From an uncultured SAR86 cluster bacterium (lineage in GTDB: Bacteria > Pseudomonadota > Gammaproteobacteria > Magnimaribacterales > D2472), in contig CACKEY010000001.1 of NCBI GenBank assembly GCA_902599315.1, positions 583,295 through 647,294 on the forward strand: 64,000 nucleotides of DNA, given 5' to 3'. Position 1 is the stretch's first letter, and every line of letters starts with the position of its first letter. Below, piece by piece: positions 55,187-63,625 of the stretch. Position numbers and translations under genes: made by a program. A model generated the notes under the pieces. The model saw nothing but the letters and a program-made list of their open reading frames with translations, ran no database searches and had not been told where the DNA came from.

Positions 55187-55957
55187 ATGGAAATTAAAAA
55201 TGCTTTAATAACGGGAGCAGCCAGTGGAATGGGGAAGATTACTGCAAAGCGTCTTGCTGCAGATGGCGTCCATGTAGCAGCCGTAGACGTCAATGAAGAA
55301 AATCTCAATCAACTTAAGCAAGAATCAAATAACATTTCAATTTTTCCTTGTGATCTAGCAGATTCCGAAGCTGTGAAGCAAATGGTTGTTGAGGTCACCA
55401 ATCAAATCGGATCAATTGATAGAGTCACTCATGCAGGCGCAGTCATGCCAATGGGTAGTATCAAAGATCTAGACTCATCATCTATTAATAATTTAATGCG
55501 AATTAATTATGAAGGTACCGTAAATATTGTAAGCAATGTCTTACCATCAATGCTTGAAAAAAATAGTGGTCAAATAATTCTTTTTGGTTCAATTGCAGGC
55601 ACATGTCCTTTAGAAAATATGTCAGCATATTGCGCTTCTAAGGCAGCTGTGAATATCTTTGGAGAAATCTTAGCAAAAGAGGTCAAAGATACCGATATTA
55701 GAGTAATGGTAGTTTGTCCAGCTCAAACAAATACTCCCTTAATGAGATTTGTTGATGAAACTGATGCTCCAGATGTCATTAATAGTGCGGTTGAAAAGGG
55801 CATGCTTTGTGATCCCGAAGAAGTGGTTGATCAAATTGAAAAAGATATACTGACCGATAAGATAATTTGCTACCCTACTAAAGAAGCTGTGTATGCTACT
55901 AGGATAAGAAGATTTTTCCCAAATTATTGGTGGAAATTAGTTGCAAAAAATTCATAA
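55187..55957 (+). CDS. Short-chain dehydrogenase in steroid cluster
   Basis: SDR of 256 aa preceded by a GGAGAG SD. The cofactor motif TGAASGMGKITAKRL with VDVN after beta-2 indicates NAD(H). The active site has FGSIAGTCPLENMSAYCASKAAV (Ser, Tyr, Lys). The C-terminus (TRIRRFFPNYWWKLVAK) is basic and aromatic, suggesting membrane contact. It may oxidise a hydroxyl on the steroid nucleus or side chain (for example a 3- or 17-hydroxysteroid), which is inference from location before the P450. A separate SDR (ipdF) covers the known HIP step. Confidence 0.8.
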   Translation: MEIKNALITGAASGMGKITAKRLAADGVHVAAVDVNEENLNQLKQESNNISIFPCDLADSEAVKQMVVEVTNQIGSIDRVTHAGAVMPMGSIKDLDSSSINNLMRINYEGTVNIVSNVLPSMLEKNSGQIILFGSIAGTCPLENMSAYCASKAAVNIFGEILAKEVKDTDIRVMVVCPAQTNTPLMRFVDETDAPDVINSAVEKGMLCDPEEVVDQIEKDILTDKIICYPTKEAVYATRIRRFFPNYWWKLVAKNS

Positions 55958-55967
55958 TGGTAAAACT

Positions 55968-57317
55968 ATGTCAGATTTAAACACATTAGCGCCTGATAAC
56001 AGAGATCTATCAATGTTTCCCGGAGAGTATGGATTACCATTTCTAGGAAAAACTGTTGAATTTGTTAAAGACACGCTCGCCATGTGCAATAAGCATTATG
56101 AGAAATATGGACCTGTTTCCCGATTGGATATGGTAAAGAATCAAAGAGTTTTAATGTGTTTAGGTCCAGAATTTAATGAAGCTACATTGTTTGACCCAAA
56201 AGGTAATTTCAGTGTTGCTGGCGGCTATGCAAGTTCTTTGGGAGGACTTTATCCTGATGGAATGTTAACAAGGGATGATGCAAAACATAAGAGGACGCGA
56301 AGAGCTTCTCAACCTGCATTCAAAAACGATGCATTGAAAACATATGTGGATATGTTAATTCCTATCCAAGAAAGGCGCATTCAAGATCTACCAATCAACG
56401 AAGAATTTATTTTTTACGATAATATCCAAAAAACTTTAATGGATGTTGCAGCAAGAGTTTTTATCGGATTAGATGAATTAAGCCCTGAAGCAAAAAAACT
56501 TGGACACCTTTTCTCAGAGATAAATGAGGGTTTAATTACTCCACTACCTTATGATCTTCCATTCCTTCAATTTAGAAAATCACTCAAAGCTAGAGAGGAA
56601 CTAAGACAGTTTTTCATTGAAAATATTCCTAAAAGAAGGGGCAGCAATGGCTTGGATATGTTTACAAGATATTGCAACGCAAAAGATGAAGATGGAGAGT
56701 ACTTAGATGATATTGATATTGATGGACATATTGCATTTTTACTATTTGCTGCATTTGATACTACAACAAGTGCTTTAACAAATATTCTTTATTACCTAGG
56801 AAAAAATCCTGAATGGCAAGATAAAGTTAGAAATGAAATTTTTAGTGTTACTAACGAAATGCCAACTTTTGAAGACTTGGCTGAAATGAATTTGACTGAG
56901 TATGTATTTCAAGAAACCTTAAGATTTTATCCTTCCGTGATGGTTTTAAACAGGCGCACAACAAGGGACGTGAATGTCGCTGGTTATGATATTCCTGCAA
57001 ACACTGTAGTAATGATCAGCCCGCCTTTCACCCATAGAATGGAGCAATGGTGGGATGATCCTTATACTTTTGATCCAATGAGATTTTCCCCCGAGCGAGC
57101 CGAGCATAAAAGACATGGTTTTAGTTATGTCCCATTTGGCGGCGGGGCGCATAAGTGTATTGGAATGCACTTTGCAATGATGAATGCGAAATTATATTTA
57201 TTTAGGCTTCTTAAAAACTATAAGATCAATTTAAGATCTGATTACGATCCTGCTTTTCAGCATGTTCACTTGCCTCGTCCTGTCGATGGCCTGCCAATAA
57301 CGCTTACTAGGATTTAG
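55968..57317 (+). CDS. Cytochrome P450 of the steroid cluster
   Basis: 449 aa from ATG 55968 (MSDLNTLAPD); the track's TTG start overlaps the SDR. P450 landmarks are all visible: I-helix LLFAAFDTTTSA near 260, ExxR ETLRFYP near 315, and the heme loop FSYVPFGGGAHKCIG with Cys397. The Pro-rich start FPGEYGLPFLGKTVEF and the heme loop resemble the CYP51/CYP26/CYP120 group more than CYP125/CYP142 (which end in GTGAHYCIGANLAR-like loops). It may hydroxylate the sterol side chain or nucleus. No ferredoxin or reductase partner lies next to it. Confidence 0.9.
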   Translation: MSDLNTLAPDNRDLSMFPGEYGLPFLGKTVEFVKDTLAMCNKHYEKYGPVSRLDMVKNQRVLMCLGPEFNEATLFDPKGNFSVAGGYASSLGGLYPDGMLTRDDAKHKRTRRASQPAFKNDALKTYVDMLIPIQERRIQDLPINEEFIFYDNIQKTLMDVAARVFIGLDELSPEAKKLGHLFSEINEGLITPLPYDLPFLQFRKSLKAREELRQFFIENIPKRRGSNGLDMFTRYCNAKDEDGEYLDDIDIDGHIAFLLFAAFDTTTSALTNILYYLGKNPEWQDKVRNEIFSVTNEMPTFEDLAEMNLTEYVFQETLRFYPSVMVLNRRTTRDVNVAGYDIPANTVVMISPPFTHRMEQWWDDPYTFDPMRFSPERAEHKRHGFSYVPFGGGAHKCIGMHFAMMNAKLYLFRLLKNYKINLRSDYDPAFQHVHLPRPVDGLPITLTRI

Positions 57318-57320
57318 TTC

Positions 57321-58130
57321 ATGATTCCGAAAGGATCTTTTATTGAAGTTAATGATGGCTTCAAATTTCATTATTATGATGAAGGTGATGGTCATGTTGT
57401 CCTTCTTTTACATGGAAGTGGTACTGGAGCATCTGGACATACAAATTTTAAAAATAACTTTATTGCCTTAAGCGATGCAGGTTTCAGAGTAATTTTGCCA
57501 GATCTTCCTGGATACGGATTTTCATCTAAGCCAGATAATGAAACTTATTCATTGCAATATTTCAACAAAAAAATAATTGAGTTTGTTGATGCCCTTAAAA
57601 TAGAAGAATTTTCTTTATTGGGAAATAGTTTAGGCGGTGCATTATCAATTGGTCTTGCTTTAGATCATCCTGCAAGAGTTAAGAAGCTAATTTTGATGGC
57701 TCCAGGAGGTATAGAGGATTTTGAAGTTTATAACTCAATGCCTGGGATTAAGAAACTACTCTCTGATTTTTTAGGTGGTGATATGGATCAAGAGAAAATA
57801 GAGGGCTTGCTTGAGTTATTTCCATATGACAAATCAATAATAACTAAAGAGATGATTGATGAGAGAATGGAAATTCTGCCGCTAATGAATTCCCAAGTAA
57901 TGGCAACAATGGATATACCCAATATGGAATCAGATCTTCCATCTATTACTCAACCAGTTCTGGCTTTTTGGGGCATGAATGATCAGTTCATTCCAGTTTC
58001 AGGCGCCATGAAAATAGGTAATGGTTGCCCAAATTCCCAGATAATGCTTTTTAGTCAATGTGGACACTGGGTCATGATTGAGCAGGAAACAGTTTTTAAT
58101 AATACTTGTATAAACTTTTTAAATTCTTAG
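57321..58130 (+). CDS. hsaD: 4,9-DSHA hydrolase (meta-cleavage product C-C hydrolase)
   Basis: Cleaves the HsaC product to the C/D-ring propionate (HIP/DOHNAA) and 2-hydroxyhexa-2,4-dienoate. 269 aa alpha/beta hydrolase. The triad is Ser103 (LLGNSLGGALS), Asp221 (WGMNDQFIP) and His249 (CGHWVMIEQ). The oxyanion loop is HGSGTGASGHTNF, close to the HGGGPGA loop of MhpC/BphD/HsaD, with Ser and Thr in place of Gly and Pro. LDHPARVKKLILMAPGG is also HsaD-like. It lies 3 bases after the P450 gene and 3 before hsaE. Confidence 0.9.
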   Translation: MIPKGSFIEVNDGFKFHYYDEGDGHVVLLLHGSGTGASGHTNFKNNFIALSDAGFRVILPDLPGYGFSSKPDNETYSLQYFNKKIIEFVDALKIEEFSLLGNSLGGALSIGLALDHPARVKKLILMAPGGIEDFEVYNSMPGIKKLLSDFLGGDMDQEKIEGLLELFPYDKSIITKEMIDERMEILPLMNSQVMATMDIPNMESDLPSITQPVLAFWGMNDQFIPVSGAMKIGNGCPNSQIMLFSQCGHWVMIEQETVFNNTCINFLNS

Positions 58131-58133
58131 TGT

Positions 58134-58919
58134 ATGAACCCTGGTACTATTGCTGATATCGCGTTTGAGTTATTTTCAGCATTAAAAAAGCAAAAAATGA
58201 TTCAGCCTTTGACTGATAGGTATCCAGATATAGATATCAATGATGCATATCAGATTTCTAAGAAATTTCTTTCTCATCGGGAGATTGAGGGAGAAAAAGT
58301 TATTGGTAAGAAAATTGGTGTAACAAGTATTGTTGTGCAAGAAATGCTTGGTGTAAATCAACCGGACTTTGGCTTTTTAACTAATACAATGCATGTTAAA
58401 AATAAATCAAATTTTTTAATTTCAGAGTATTTAATACAACCAAGAGCTGAAGCTGAAATTGCTTTCATTTTAAAAGAAGACCTCCATGGACCAGGTATTA
58501 CCAAGGAGGATGTTATTGCGGCAACTGAAAAAATTATTCCTTGCTTTGAAATAGTTGACTCAAGAATAGATGATTGGAAAATTAAGATTCAAGATACTAT
58601 AGCAGACAATGCATCTTGTGGAATTTTTGTATTAGGTGAGGGTGCAGTTTCTCCAAATAAGTTTGCAATGGATGAACTAGAGGTTGAAGTTTTTAAAAAT
58701 GACGAGTTTCTTTCTTCAGGTAAAGGTTCTGCAGTTCAAGGGCATCCTGCCGAAGCTGTTGCATGGTTGGCTAATACTTTAGGTGAATATAATATACCAT
58801 TGCTAACAGGAGAATTTATTTTATCTGGCTCATTGGTGCCATTAGAACCTGCCGTAGCCGGAGATAAATTTAGAATGAATCTTAAAGGCGTTGGAACCTG
58901 TGAAATCAATTTCACTTAA
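58134..58919 (+). CDS. hsaE: 2-hydroxyhexa-2,4-dienoate hydratase
   Basis: Hydrates the dienoate released by HsaD to 4-hydroxy-2-oxohexanoate. 261 aa, as for MhpD/HsaE. Family motifs: [30 protein letters not shown] near residue 50, the metal-binding acidic segment [12 protein letters not shown] and [24 protein letters not shown], then [14 protein letters not shown] and LSGSLVP. Linked hsaG and hsaF confirm the order of reactions. A phenylpropionate (mhp) role is unlikely because no mhpA/mhpB is present and hsaC is. Confidence 0.92.
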   Translation: MNPGTIADIAFELFSALKKQKMIQPLTDRYPDIDINDAYQISKKFLSHREIEGEKVIGKKIGVTSIVVQEMLGVNQPDFGFLTNTMHVKNKSNFLISEYLIQPRAEAEIAFILKEDLHGPGITKEDVIAATEKIIPCFEIVDSRIDDWKIKIQDTIADNASCGIFVLGEGAVSPNKFAMDELEVEVFKNDEFLSSGKGSAVQGHPAEAVAWLANTLGEYNIPLLTGEFILSGSLVPLEPAVAGDKFRMNLKGVGTCEINFT

Positions 58920-58921
58920 TT

Positions 58922-59845
58922 ATGAATAAAACAAAATGTGCAATTATAGGATCTGGAAACATTGGAACAGATTTAATGCTTAAAATTATTCATACCTCTG
59001 ATTATTTAGCATTGAATGGCGTCATTGGGATTGATCCTGAGTCAGAGGGTCTTGCTATGGCAAAGTCTTTAAATATTCCAATTTCCTCAGATGGACTTGA
59101 GGGATTTATGCAAATGCAAGAGTACCAAGATACTTTGATATTTTTTGATGCTACTTCAGCAGGTGCACATAAAACTCACCATGATTTAATTGCAAAAGAT
59201 AAAAAGCAGATGATTGATTTAACTCCAGCCGCAATAGGGCCATATTGCGTTCCAGTTGTGAATTTGTCTGAGCACTTAAAAGAACAAAATGTAAATATGG
59301 TTACATGTGGAGGTCAAGCAACTATTCCAATGGTTGCTGCAGTTAATCAAGTGTCTAGCGTAAAATATGCTGAAATAGTTGCATCAGTCTCTTCCAAGTC
59401 TGCAGGGCCGGGAACTAGAGCAAACATTGATGAGTTTACTCAGACCACAGCCCTTGGTCTCGAAAAGGTTGGTGGTGCAGATAAAGCAAAAGCAATAATT
59501 GTATTAAATCCAGCTGAACCACCATTGTTGATGAGGAACACTGTCTTTACCTTGTGTGATCCTACTGATCAGGAGTTAGTAAAAGAAAGTATTGAGTCAA
59601 TGGTTAAAAGAGTTCAATCTTATGTACCGGGCTATCGACTTAAACAAGAGGTTCAATTTGAAAGATTTGGTTCTAATAATCCTTGTTCCATTCCTGGATA
59701 TGGTGAATTTGAAGGTTTAAAAGCTTCAATTTTTCTTGAAGTCGAAGGAGCTGGTCACTATCTTCCTAAATACGCAGGAAATTTAGATATCATGACTTCA
59801 GCCGCAATGGGAACAGCTCATGAGCTTATAAAGTTAAATTCATGA
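58922..59845 (+). CDS. hsaG: Acylating propanal/acetaldehyde dehydrogenase
   Basis: Oxidises the aldehyde from HsaF to the CoA ester (propionyl-CoA in steroid pathways) with NAD+. 307 aa. The Rossmann motif is [16 protein letters not shown], the catalytic Cys is about residue 129 in [16 protein letters not shown], and [20 protein letters not shown] follows. It overlaps hsaF by 4 nt, in agreement with the known channelling complex of this pair. It is the MhpF/DmpF/HsaG family; the C3 versus C2 preference cannot be read by eye. Confidence 0.93.
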   Translation: MNKTKCAIIGSGNIGTDLMLKIIHTSDYLALNGVIGIDPESEGLAMAKSLNIPISSDGLEGFMQMQEYQDTLIFFDATSAGAHKTHHDLIAKDKKQMIDLTPAAIGPYCVPVVNLSEHLKEQNVNMVTCGGQATIPMVAAVNQVSSVKYAEIVASVSSKSAGPGTRANIDEFTQTTALGLEKVGGADKAKAIIVLNPAEPPLLMRNTVFTLCDPTDQELVKESIESMVKRVQSYVPGYRLKQEVQFERFGSNNPCSIPGYGEFEGLKASIFLEVEGAGHYLPKYAGNLDIMTSAAMGTAHELIKLNS

Positions 59846-60858
59846 AAAAGTTATATATTCAAGATGTGACACTAAGAGATGGTATGCATGCTATCCGTCA
59901 TCAATACGGACTTGATCATGTGATTGAGATTGCAAAGGCCCTGGATGATGCAAAAGTTGATGCCATTGAGGTTGCTCATGGGGATGGGTTGGCAGGATCA
60001 TCATTTAACTATGGTTTTGGCGCACATACAGATAAAGAATGGATAGGCGCCGTTGCTGAAAATTTGAAGCATTCAAAGTTAACAACCTTAATCTTGCCAG
60101 GTATTGCTATAAAAGAAGACCTCAAGTGGGCATGGGATCTTGGAGTTAGATCAGTAAGAGTTGCAACGCATTGCACGGAAGCAGATGTTTCAAAACAACA
60201 CATAGAATTTGCTAGAGAGTTGGGAATGGATACTATTGGTTTTTTAATGATGTCCCACATGACCTCACCATCTAATTTAGCAAATCAAGCTAAGCTTATG
60301 GAGTCATACGGTGCTGAATGTGTTTATGTTGTTGATTCTGGGGGCGCATTAAGCATGGAAGATGTAGCTGATCGGTTTAAAGCTTTTAAAGATACATTAG
60401 ATCCAAAAACTCAAACAGGTATGCATGCTCATCATAATCTATCATTGGGTGTATCTAACTCTATTGTTGCAGTTGAAAATGGTGCAAATCGTGTTGATGC
60501 AAGTTTAGCTGGAATGGGAGCAGGTGCAGGTAATGCTCCACTTGAAGTTTTTGTTGCAGCCATTGATAGACTTGGATGGTCACATGGAACAGATTTATTT
60601 AAATTAATGGATGCTGCAGAGGAGTTGGTTAGACCTTTACAAGATAGACCTGTAAGAGTTGATAGGGAAACTTTAACCTTAGGTTATGCAGGCGTTTATT
60701 CATCTTTCTTAAGACACGCTGAGTCAGCTGCTGAAACCTATAATTTAGATACTAGAGAAATTTTGGTTGAGTTGGGCAAAAGAAAGATGGTTGGTGGTCA
60801 AGAGGACATGATAGTTGATGTTGCACTTGATTTAATTAAACAAAAATCTAAGTCATGA
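59842..60858 (+). CDS. hsaF: 4-hydroxy-2-oxoacid aldolase
   Basis: Splits 4-hydroxy-2-oxohexanoate into pyruvate and propanal; channels the aldehyde to HsaG. 338 aa, class II metal-dependent. Motifs: [17 protein letters not shown] with Arg and Asp of the active site, [43 protein letters not shown] (metal His pair) and [19 protein letters not shown]. Overlaps of 4 nt on both sides. The products pyruvate and propionyl-CoA feed central metabolism. Confidence 0.94.
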   Translation: MKKLYIQDVTLRDGMHAIRHQYGLDHVIEIAKALDDAKVDAIEVAHGDGLAGSSFNYGFGAHTDKEWIGAVAENLKHSKLTTLILPGIAIKEDLKWAWDLGVRSVRVATHCTEADVSKQHIEFARELGMDTIGFLMMSHMTSPSNLANQAKLMESYGAECVYVVDSGGALSMEDVADRFKAFKDTLDPKTQTGMHAHHNLSLGVSNSIVAVENGANRVDASLAGMGAGAGNAPLEVFVAAIDRLGWSHGTDLFKLMDAAEELVRPLQDRPVRVDRETLTLGYAGVYSSFLRHAESAAETYNLDTREILVELGKRKMVGGQEDMIVDVALDLIKQKSKS

Positions 60859-61742
60859 AAATTGGCATGACCCTTCCGGTCATGGAACCTGATCTTACAA
60901 GAAAAGATCTGGAAAAATGGACTAAAAAAATTGATACAGGCCCTTGGTCTCACATTGCTCTGGGAGAAAGAATTTTATTTCCTAATCCTGAATTTATTTC
61001 TACCTTAAGTGCTGTAGCCGCTTGGACTAATCGAGTAGAGATTATTGCAACTGTGTCTATTCTAACAATGCATAATCCAATTCTTAGCGCTAAACAATTC
61101 GCAACAATTGATTTGCTTGCAGAGGGCAGATTCACTCTTGGTGTTGGTGTTGGAGGTAGAGAAGAAGACTATACTGCTATTGATTCCAATTGGTCAGATA
61201 GAAGATGGGCAATTCTTGCAAAAAATGTAAAAACAATGAAATCAGTTTGGTCGAAAGATTTTCATAAAGAAATGGGTCCAAACACTTATTCTAAGACTGG
61301 ACCTCAAATTTTAGCAGGCGCGGTTGGACCAAAGGCTATGTCTATGTCAGCTGATTTTGCAGAGGGATTAGCAGGTTTTTCATTTAATGCAGATCTTAAA
61401 GAAATTAACGATTCTTTTATCAGAGTAAAGGAAGCGTTTATTCAGAAAAAAATTTCTCCAAGATTAGTAACAAGTTTTTGGTTTGGATTAGGAGAATCGG
61501 GTCGGGAAGATATTAAGACTCACTTAACAAGATATTTAGGCTGGATGGGTGATGATCTTGCAAAAAATTTATCTGAAATAGCTGGATTTTCTGGCAATCA
61601 AAACGAACTATATAATTTTTTAGATGAAATTAAAGGATTGGGTGCAACAGATACTCTGTTGGTGCCTACTTCAAAGGATATCAGCCAGCTTTCAATGGCT
61701 GAAGAGGTAGTGTCTGAATTCAATCAGAAATCAAGCAATTGA
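60855..61742 (+). CDS. Luciferase-like (LLM class) flavin- or F420-dependent oxidoreductase
   Basis: 295 aa TIM-barrel oxidoreductase. [16 protein letters not shown] at the start, [43 protein letters not shown] in the centre and [20 protein letters not shown] mark the family. In Mycobacterium the steroid region also holds an F420-type LLM gene (Rv3520c), so the location is telling. F420 is unusual in gammaproteobacteria, so FMN is the more likely cofactor here unless F420 genes exist elsewhere. Substrate unknown. It overlaps hsaF by 4 nt. Confidence 0.82.
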   Translation: MKIGMTLPVMEPDLTRKDLEKWTKKIDTGPWSHIALGERILFPNPEFISTLSAVAAWTNRVEIIATVSILTMHNPILSAKQFATIDLLAEGRFTLGVGVGGREEDYTAIDSNWSDRRWAILAKNVKTMKSVWSKDFHKEMGPNTYSKTGPQILAGAVGPKAMSMSADFAEGLAGFSFNADLKEINDSFIRVKEAFIQKKISPRLVTSFWFGLGESGREDIKTHLTRYLGWMGDDLAKNLSEIAGFSGNQNELYNFLDEIKGLGATDTLLVPTSKDISQLSMAEEVVSEFNQKSSN

Positions 61743-61825
61743 CTAATTTGATCTACTGATTACTCGATGATTAATTTCAATATATATATAATAGTAATTT
61801 TTGGTTGATTATTTAGGAGAAAATT

Positions 61826-62275
61826 TTGACTGATCAAGAGCTCATAGCACCTGATTTACCGGAACAGAGAGATCCAAAGAAAGCTCAACTAAAGCCTGGA
61901 TGGTATAAAGTTGCTGATAGCAATGACATTGGTTCAATGGAGGCTATACAAGTGGATGATTTTCCTACGCAAATCGTAGTATGGAGAGGCAAAGATGATC
62001 AATTATCAGCTTTGGATTTGTATTGTAGACACATGGGTGCATCATTGGCTTGTGGAGAGGTTGAAGAGGATGGAATAAGATGCCCCTTCCATGCGTGGCG
62101 ATGGTCTGGAGAGGGTTCATGCAATGAAGTGCCTTATGCAAAGAGGATACCTCCAAAAGCTGTTACTCGTTCATGGGAAGTGGATGAACTTGACGGCTCA
62201 ATTTATGTTTGGTTTGATAGAGATGGTAATTCTGCAGATTTAAATGGAGAAAGAATAGATGAACTCAGTTTTTAA
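61826..62275 (+). CDS. Stand-alone Rieske domain of a KshA-type steroid hydroxylase
   Basis: 149 aa, a complete Rieske [2Fe-2S] domain and nothing else. Ligands are Cys67/His69 (LYCRHMG) and Cys86/His89 (CPFHAWRW), and the segment CNEVPYAKRIPPKAVTRSW after it is the KshA-type extension. It starts at TTG 61826 with a good SD (TTAGGAGAAAA). The protein stops right after the domain where KshA would continue into its catalytic domain. It overlaps the oxygenase gene by 17 nt in a different frame. Most likely it supplies electrons to that partner; a role as a soluble ferredoxin for another oxygenase is also possible. Confidence 0.85.
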   Translation: MTDQELIAPDLPEQRDPKKAQLKPGWYKVADSNDIGSMEAIQVDDFPTQIVVWRGKDDQLSALDLYCRHMGASLACGEVEEDGIRCPFHAWRWSGEGSCNEVPYAKRIPPKAVTRSWEVDELDGSIYVWFDRDGNSADLNGERIDELSF

Positions 62276-63131
62276 AGAAGATGTTTTAACTAGCGACCTT
62301 CCTGATAGATTCCCTAGAGGTTGGTTTGCGCTTGGTCATCAGAGAGATTTTCCTGTTGGAGAAACTAAAAATATATTTGGATTTAACAGAAAAATTAAGG
62401 TTCTTAGAACCAATGATGGAATTAGTATTGATGTTGGTGACGGAGAATCATGGCCAGTTTTGGAAAGGAATCAAATGATTTTAGTTTGGCATGATGTTGA
62501 AAAAGGAGATCCTGATTATCTGCCAAAAAAAATAGATGAGTGTTACTCCGATGAGTGGTCAGACTATGGAATGGCTAGTTTTGTAGTTAAAAATAATTGC
62601 CGTGAATTAATAGATAATATGGCAGATAAAGGTCATTTTGGTCCTGTGCATCAGGCTCCATTCGAAGGCTTTTGGAATGAAGCTAAGGATCATACCTATA
62701 CCCAAGAAATGACAGCAGACAGTCCTATTCTTGGACGCGATCTTTTTTCACAAGCAACTTATGAAGGTCCAGCCTATATGACAACATACATGAGTGCAGT
62801 ACATGACGGCATGAAGGTGGAGAGCAGGCTTGCAGTAACTCACATTCCATTAACATTGACTTCATTTCAAATTAACTTTGGAGTAATGGTTAAAAAAGTT
62901 CCTGGTATGTCAGCCGAAGATGAAGCAGCTTTTATTCAAGGATATGTTGATGCAAATAATTATGCTTTTGGACAAGATGTTGCGATTTGGGAAAATAAGA
63001 TCTACATACCTGATCCTGTGGTGTGTGATGGAGATGGTCCACTTAGAAAATTAAGAAAATGGTATGGACAATTTTTAGTTAATAGAGCTGATATTCCCTC
63101 TGGCTTAGATCTTAAAAAAAGAGAATTCTAA
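62259..63131 (+). CDS. kshA: KshA-type oxygenase catalytic subunit with cluster-less Rieske remnant
   Basis: 290 aa. The mononuclear iron site is intact: bridging Asp123, His126 and His131 in IDNMADKGHFGPVH, and the distal Asp240 in FGQDVAIWENK; SDEWSDYG and NCRELIDN are strongly KshA-like. Residues about 17-85 keep the start (RFPRGWFALGHQRDFPVGE) and end (MILVWHDVEKGD) of a Rieske domain, but the middle, about 45 residues with both Cys-His pairs, is replaced by a short GDGESWP loop. It cannot bind [2Fe-2S] and must depend on another Rieske protein, presumably the gene before it. In KshA systems this enzyme 9-alpha-hydroxylates 3-ketosteroids. Confidence 0.85.
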   Translation: MNSVFKEDVLTSDLPDRFPRGWFALGHQRDFPVGETKNIFGFNRKIKVLRTNDGISIDVGDGESWPVLERNQMILVWHDVEKGDPDYLPKKIDECYSDEWSDYGMASFVVKNNCRELIDNMADKGHFGPVHQAPFEGFWNEAKDHTYTQEMTADSPILGRDLFSQATYEGPAYMTTYMSAVHDGMKVESRLAVTHIPLTLTSFQINFGVMVKKVPGMSAEDEAAFIQGYVDANNYAFGQDVAIWENKIYIPDPVVCDGDGPLRKLRKWYGQFLVNRADIPSGLDLKKREF

Positions 63132-63157
63132 CTCTCAAATAAAAAGTATTTTATAAA

Positions 63158-63625
63158 GTGAAAATTTCGCTAGATGATCTTGACCATAAAATCCTAGAAA
63201 TCTTAGAGCTCGATGGCCGTGCACCAGCGAAATCCATTGCTGAAAAATTATCTATCAATGAAGTAACGGTTAGTAAAAGATTATCGAAAATCATCGATGG
63301 TGGTTTTTGCAAAATTATAGCTATAGCTGACTTTGAAAAGTGTGGCTATGATTATTTGCTTCCTATAGGTATTAGAGTGCAGGGTGATAAATTAGAGGAG
63401 GTAGCCGAGATACTCTCTAATCAAAAAGAAATTTTTAGCGTTAATGTTGTGAGTGGAATTCAAGATATAGAAATTCTATGCGCTACCAAAAGTCTGCATG
63501 AAACAAAAATTTTTTTAGATGAAACATTACCATCAATTGTCGGAATAAAGAGTATTGCTCCTGCAATAGCATCAAGTGTGTATAAATTTGAAACCGATTG
63601 GACTCCCTTTGCAAATGAAGCTTGA
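63158..63625 (+). CDS. Lrp/AsnC family transcriptional regulator (first of a pair)
   Basis: 155 aa from GTG 63158. An N-terminal helix-turn-helix (LDHKILEILELDGRAPAKSIAEKLSINEVTVSKRLSKII, residues 7-46) is followed by an alpha-beta ligand/oligomer domain ending near residue 150. The last line (KFETDWTP) is typical of Lrp-type ends. It lies 26 bases after the oxygenase gene and is probably co-transcribed with the steroid cluster. It may sense a CoA ester or steroid acid and bind the palindrome before hsaC; this is inference. Confidence 0.85.
   Translation: MKISLDDLDHKILEILELDGRAPAKSIAEKLSINEVTVSKRLSKIIDGGFCKIIAIADFEKCGYDYLLPIGIRVQGDKLEEVAEILSNQKEIFSVNVVSGIQDIEILCATKSLHETKIFLDETLPSIVGIKSIAPAIASSVYKFETDWTPFANEA

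Noticed and set aside
57321-60858. Phenylpropionate (mhp) or biphenyl (bph) meta-cleavage pathway
   Set aside because: The hydrolase, hydratase, dehydrogenase and aldolase alone would allow this, but HsaC, IpdA/B/C/F, EchA20 and the KshA-type oxygenase in the same run are specific to steroids.
62259-62275. A frameshift splitting one normal KshA gene into two ORFs
   Set aside because: Joining the frames would give a protein with two Rieske-like domains in a row (one intact, one reduced) before the catalytic domain, which is not the KshA layout. The first ORF ends at a domain boundary and the second has its own full N-terminal outline, so two genes fit better.
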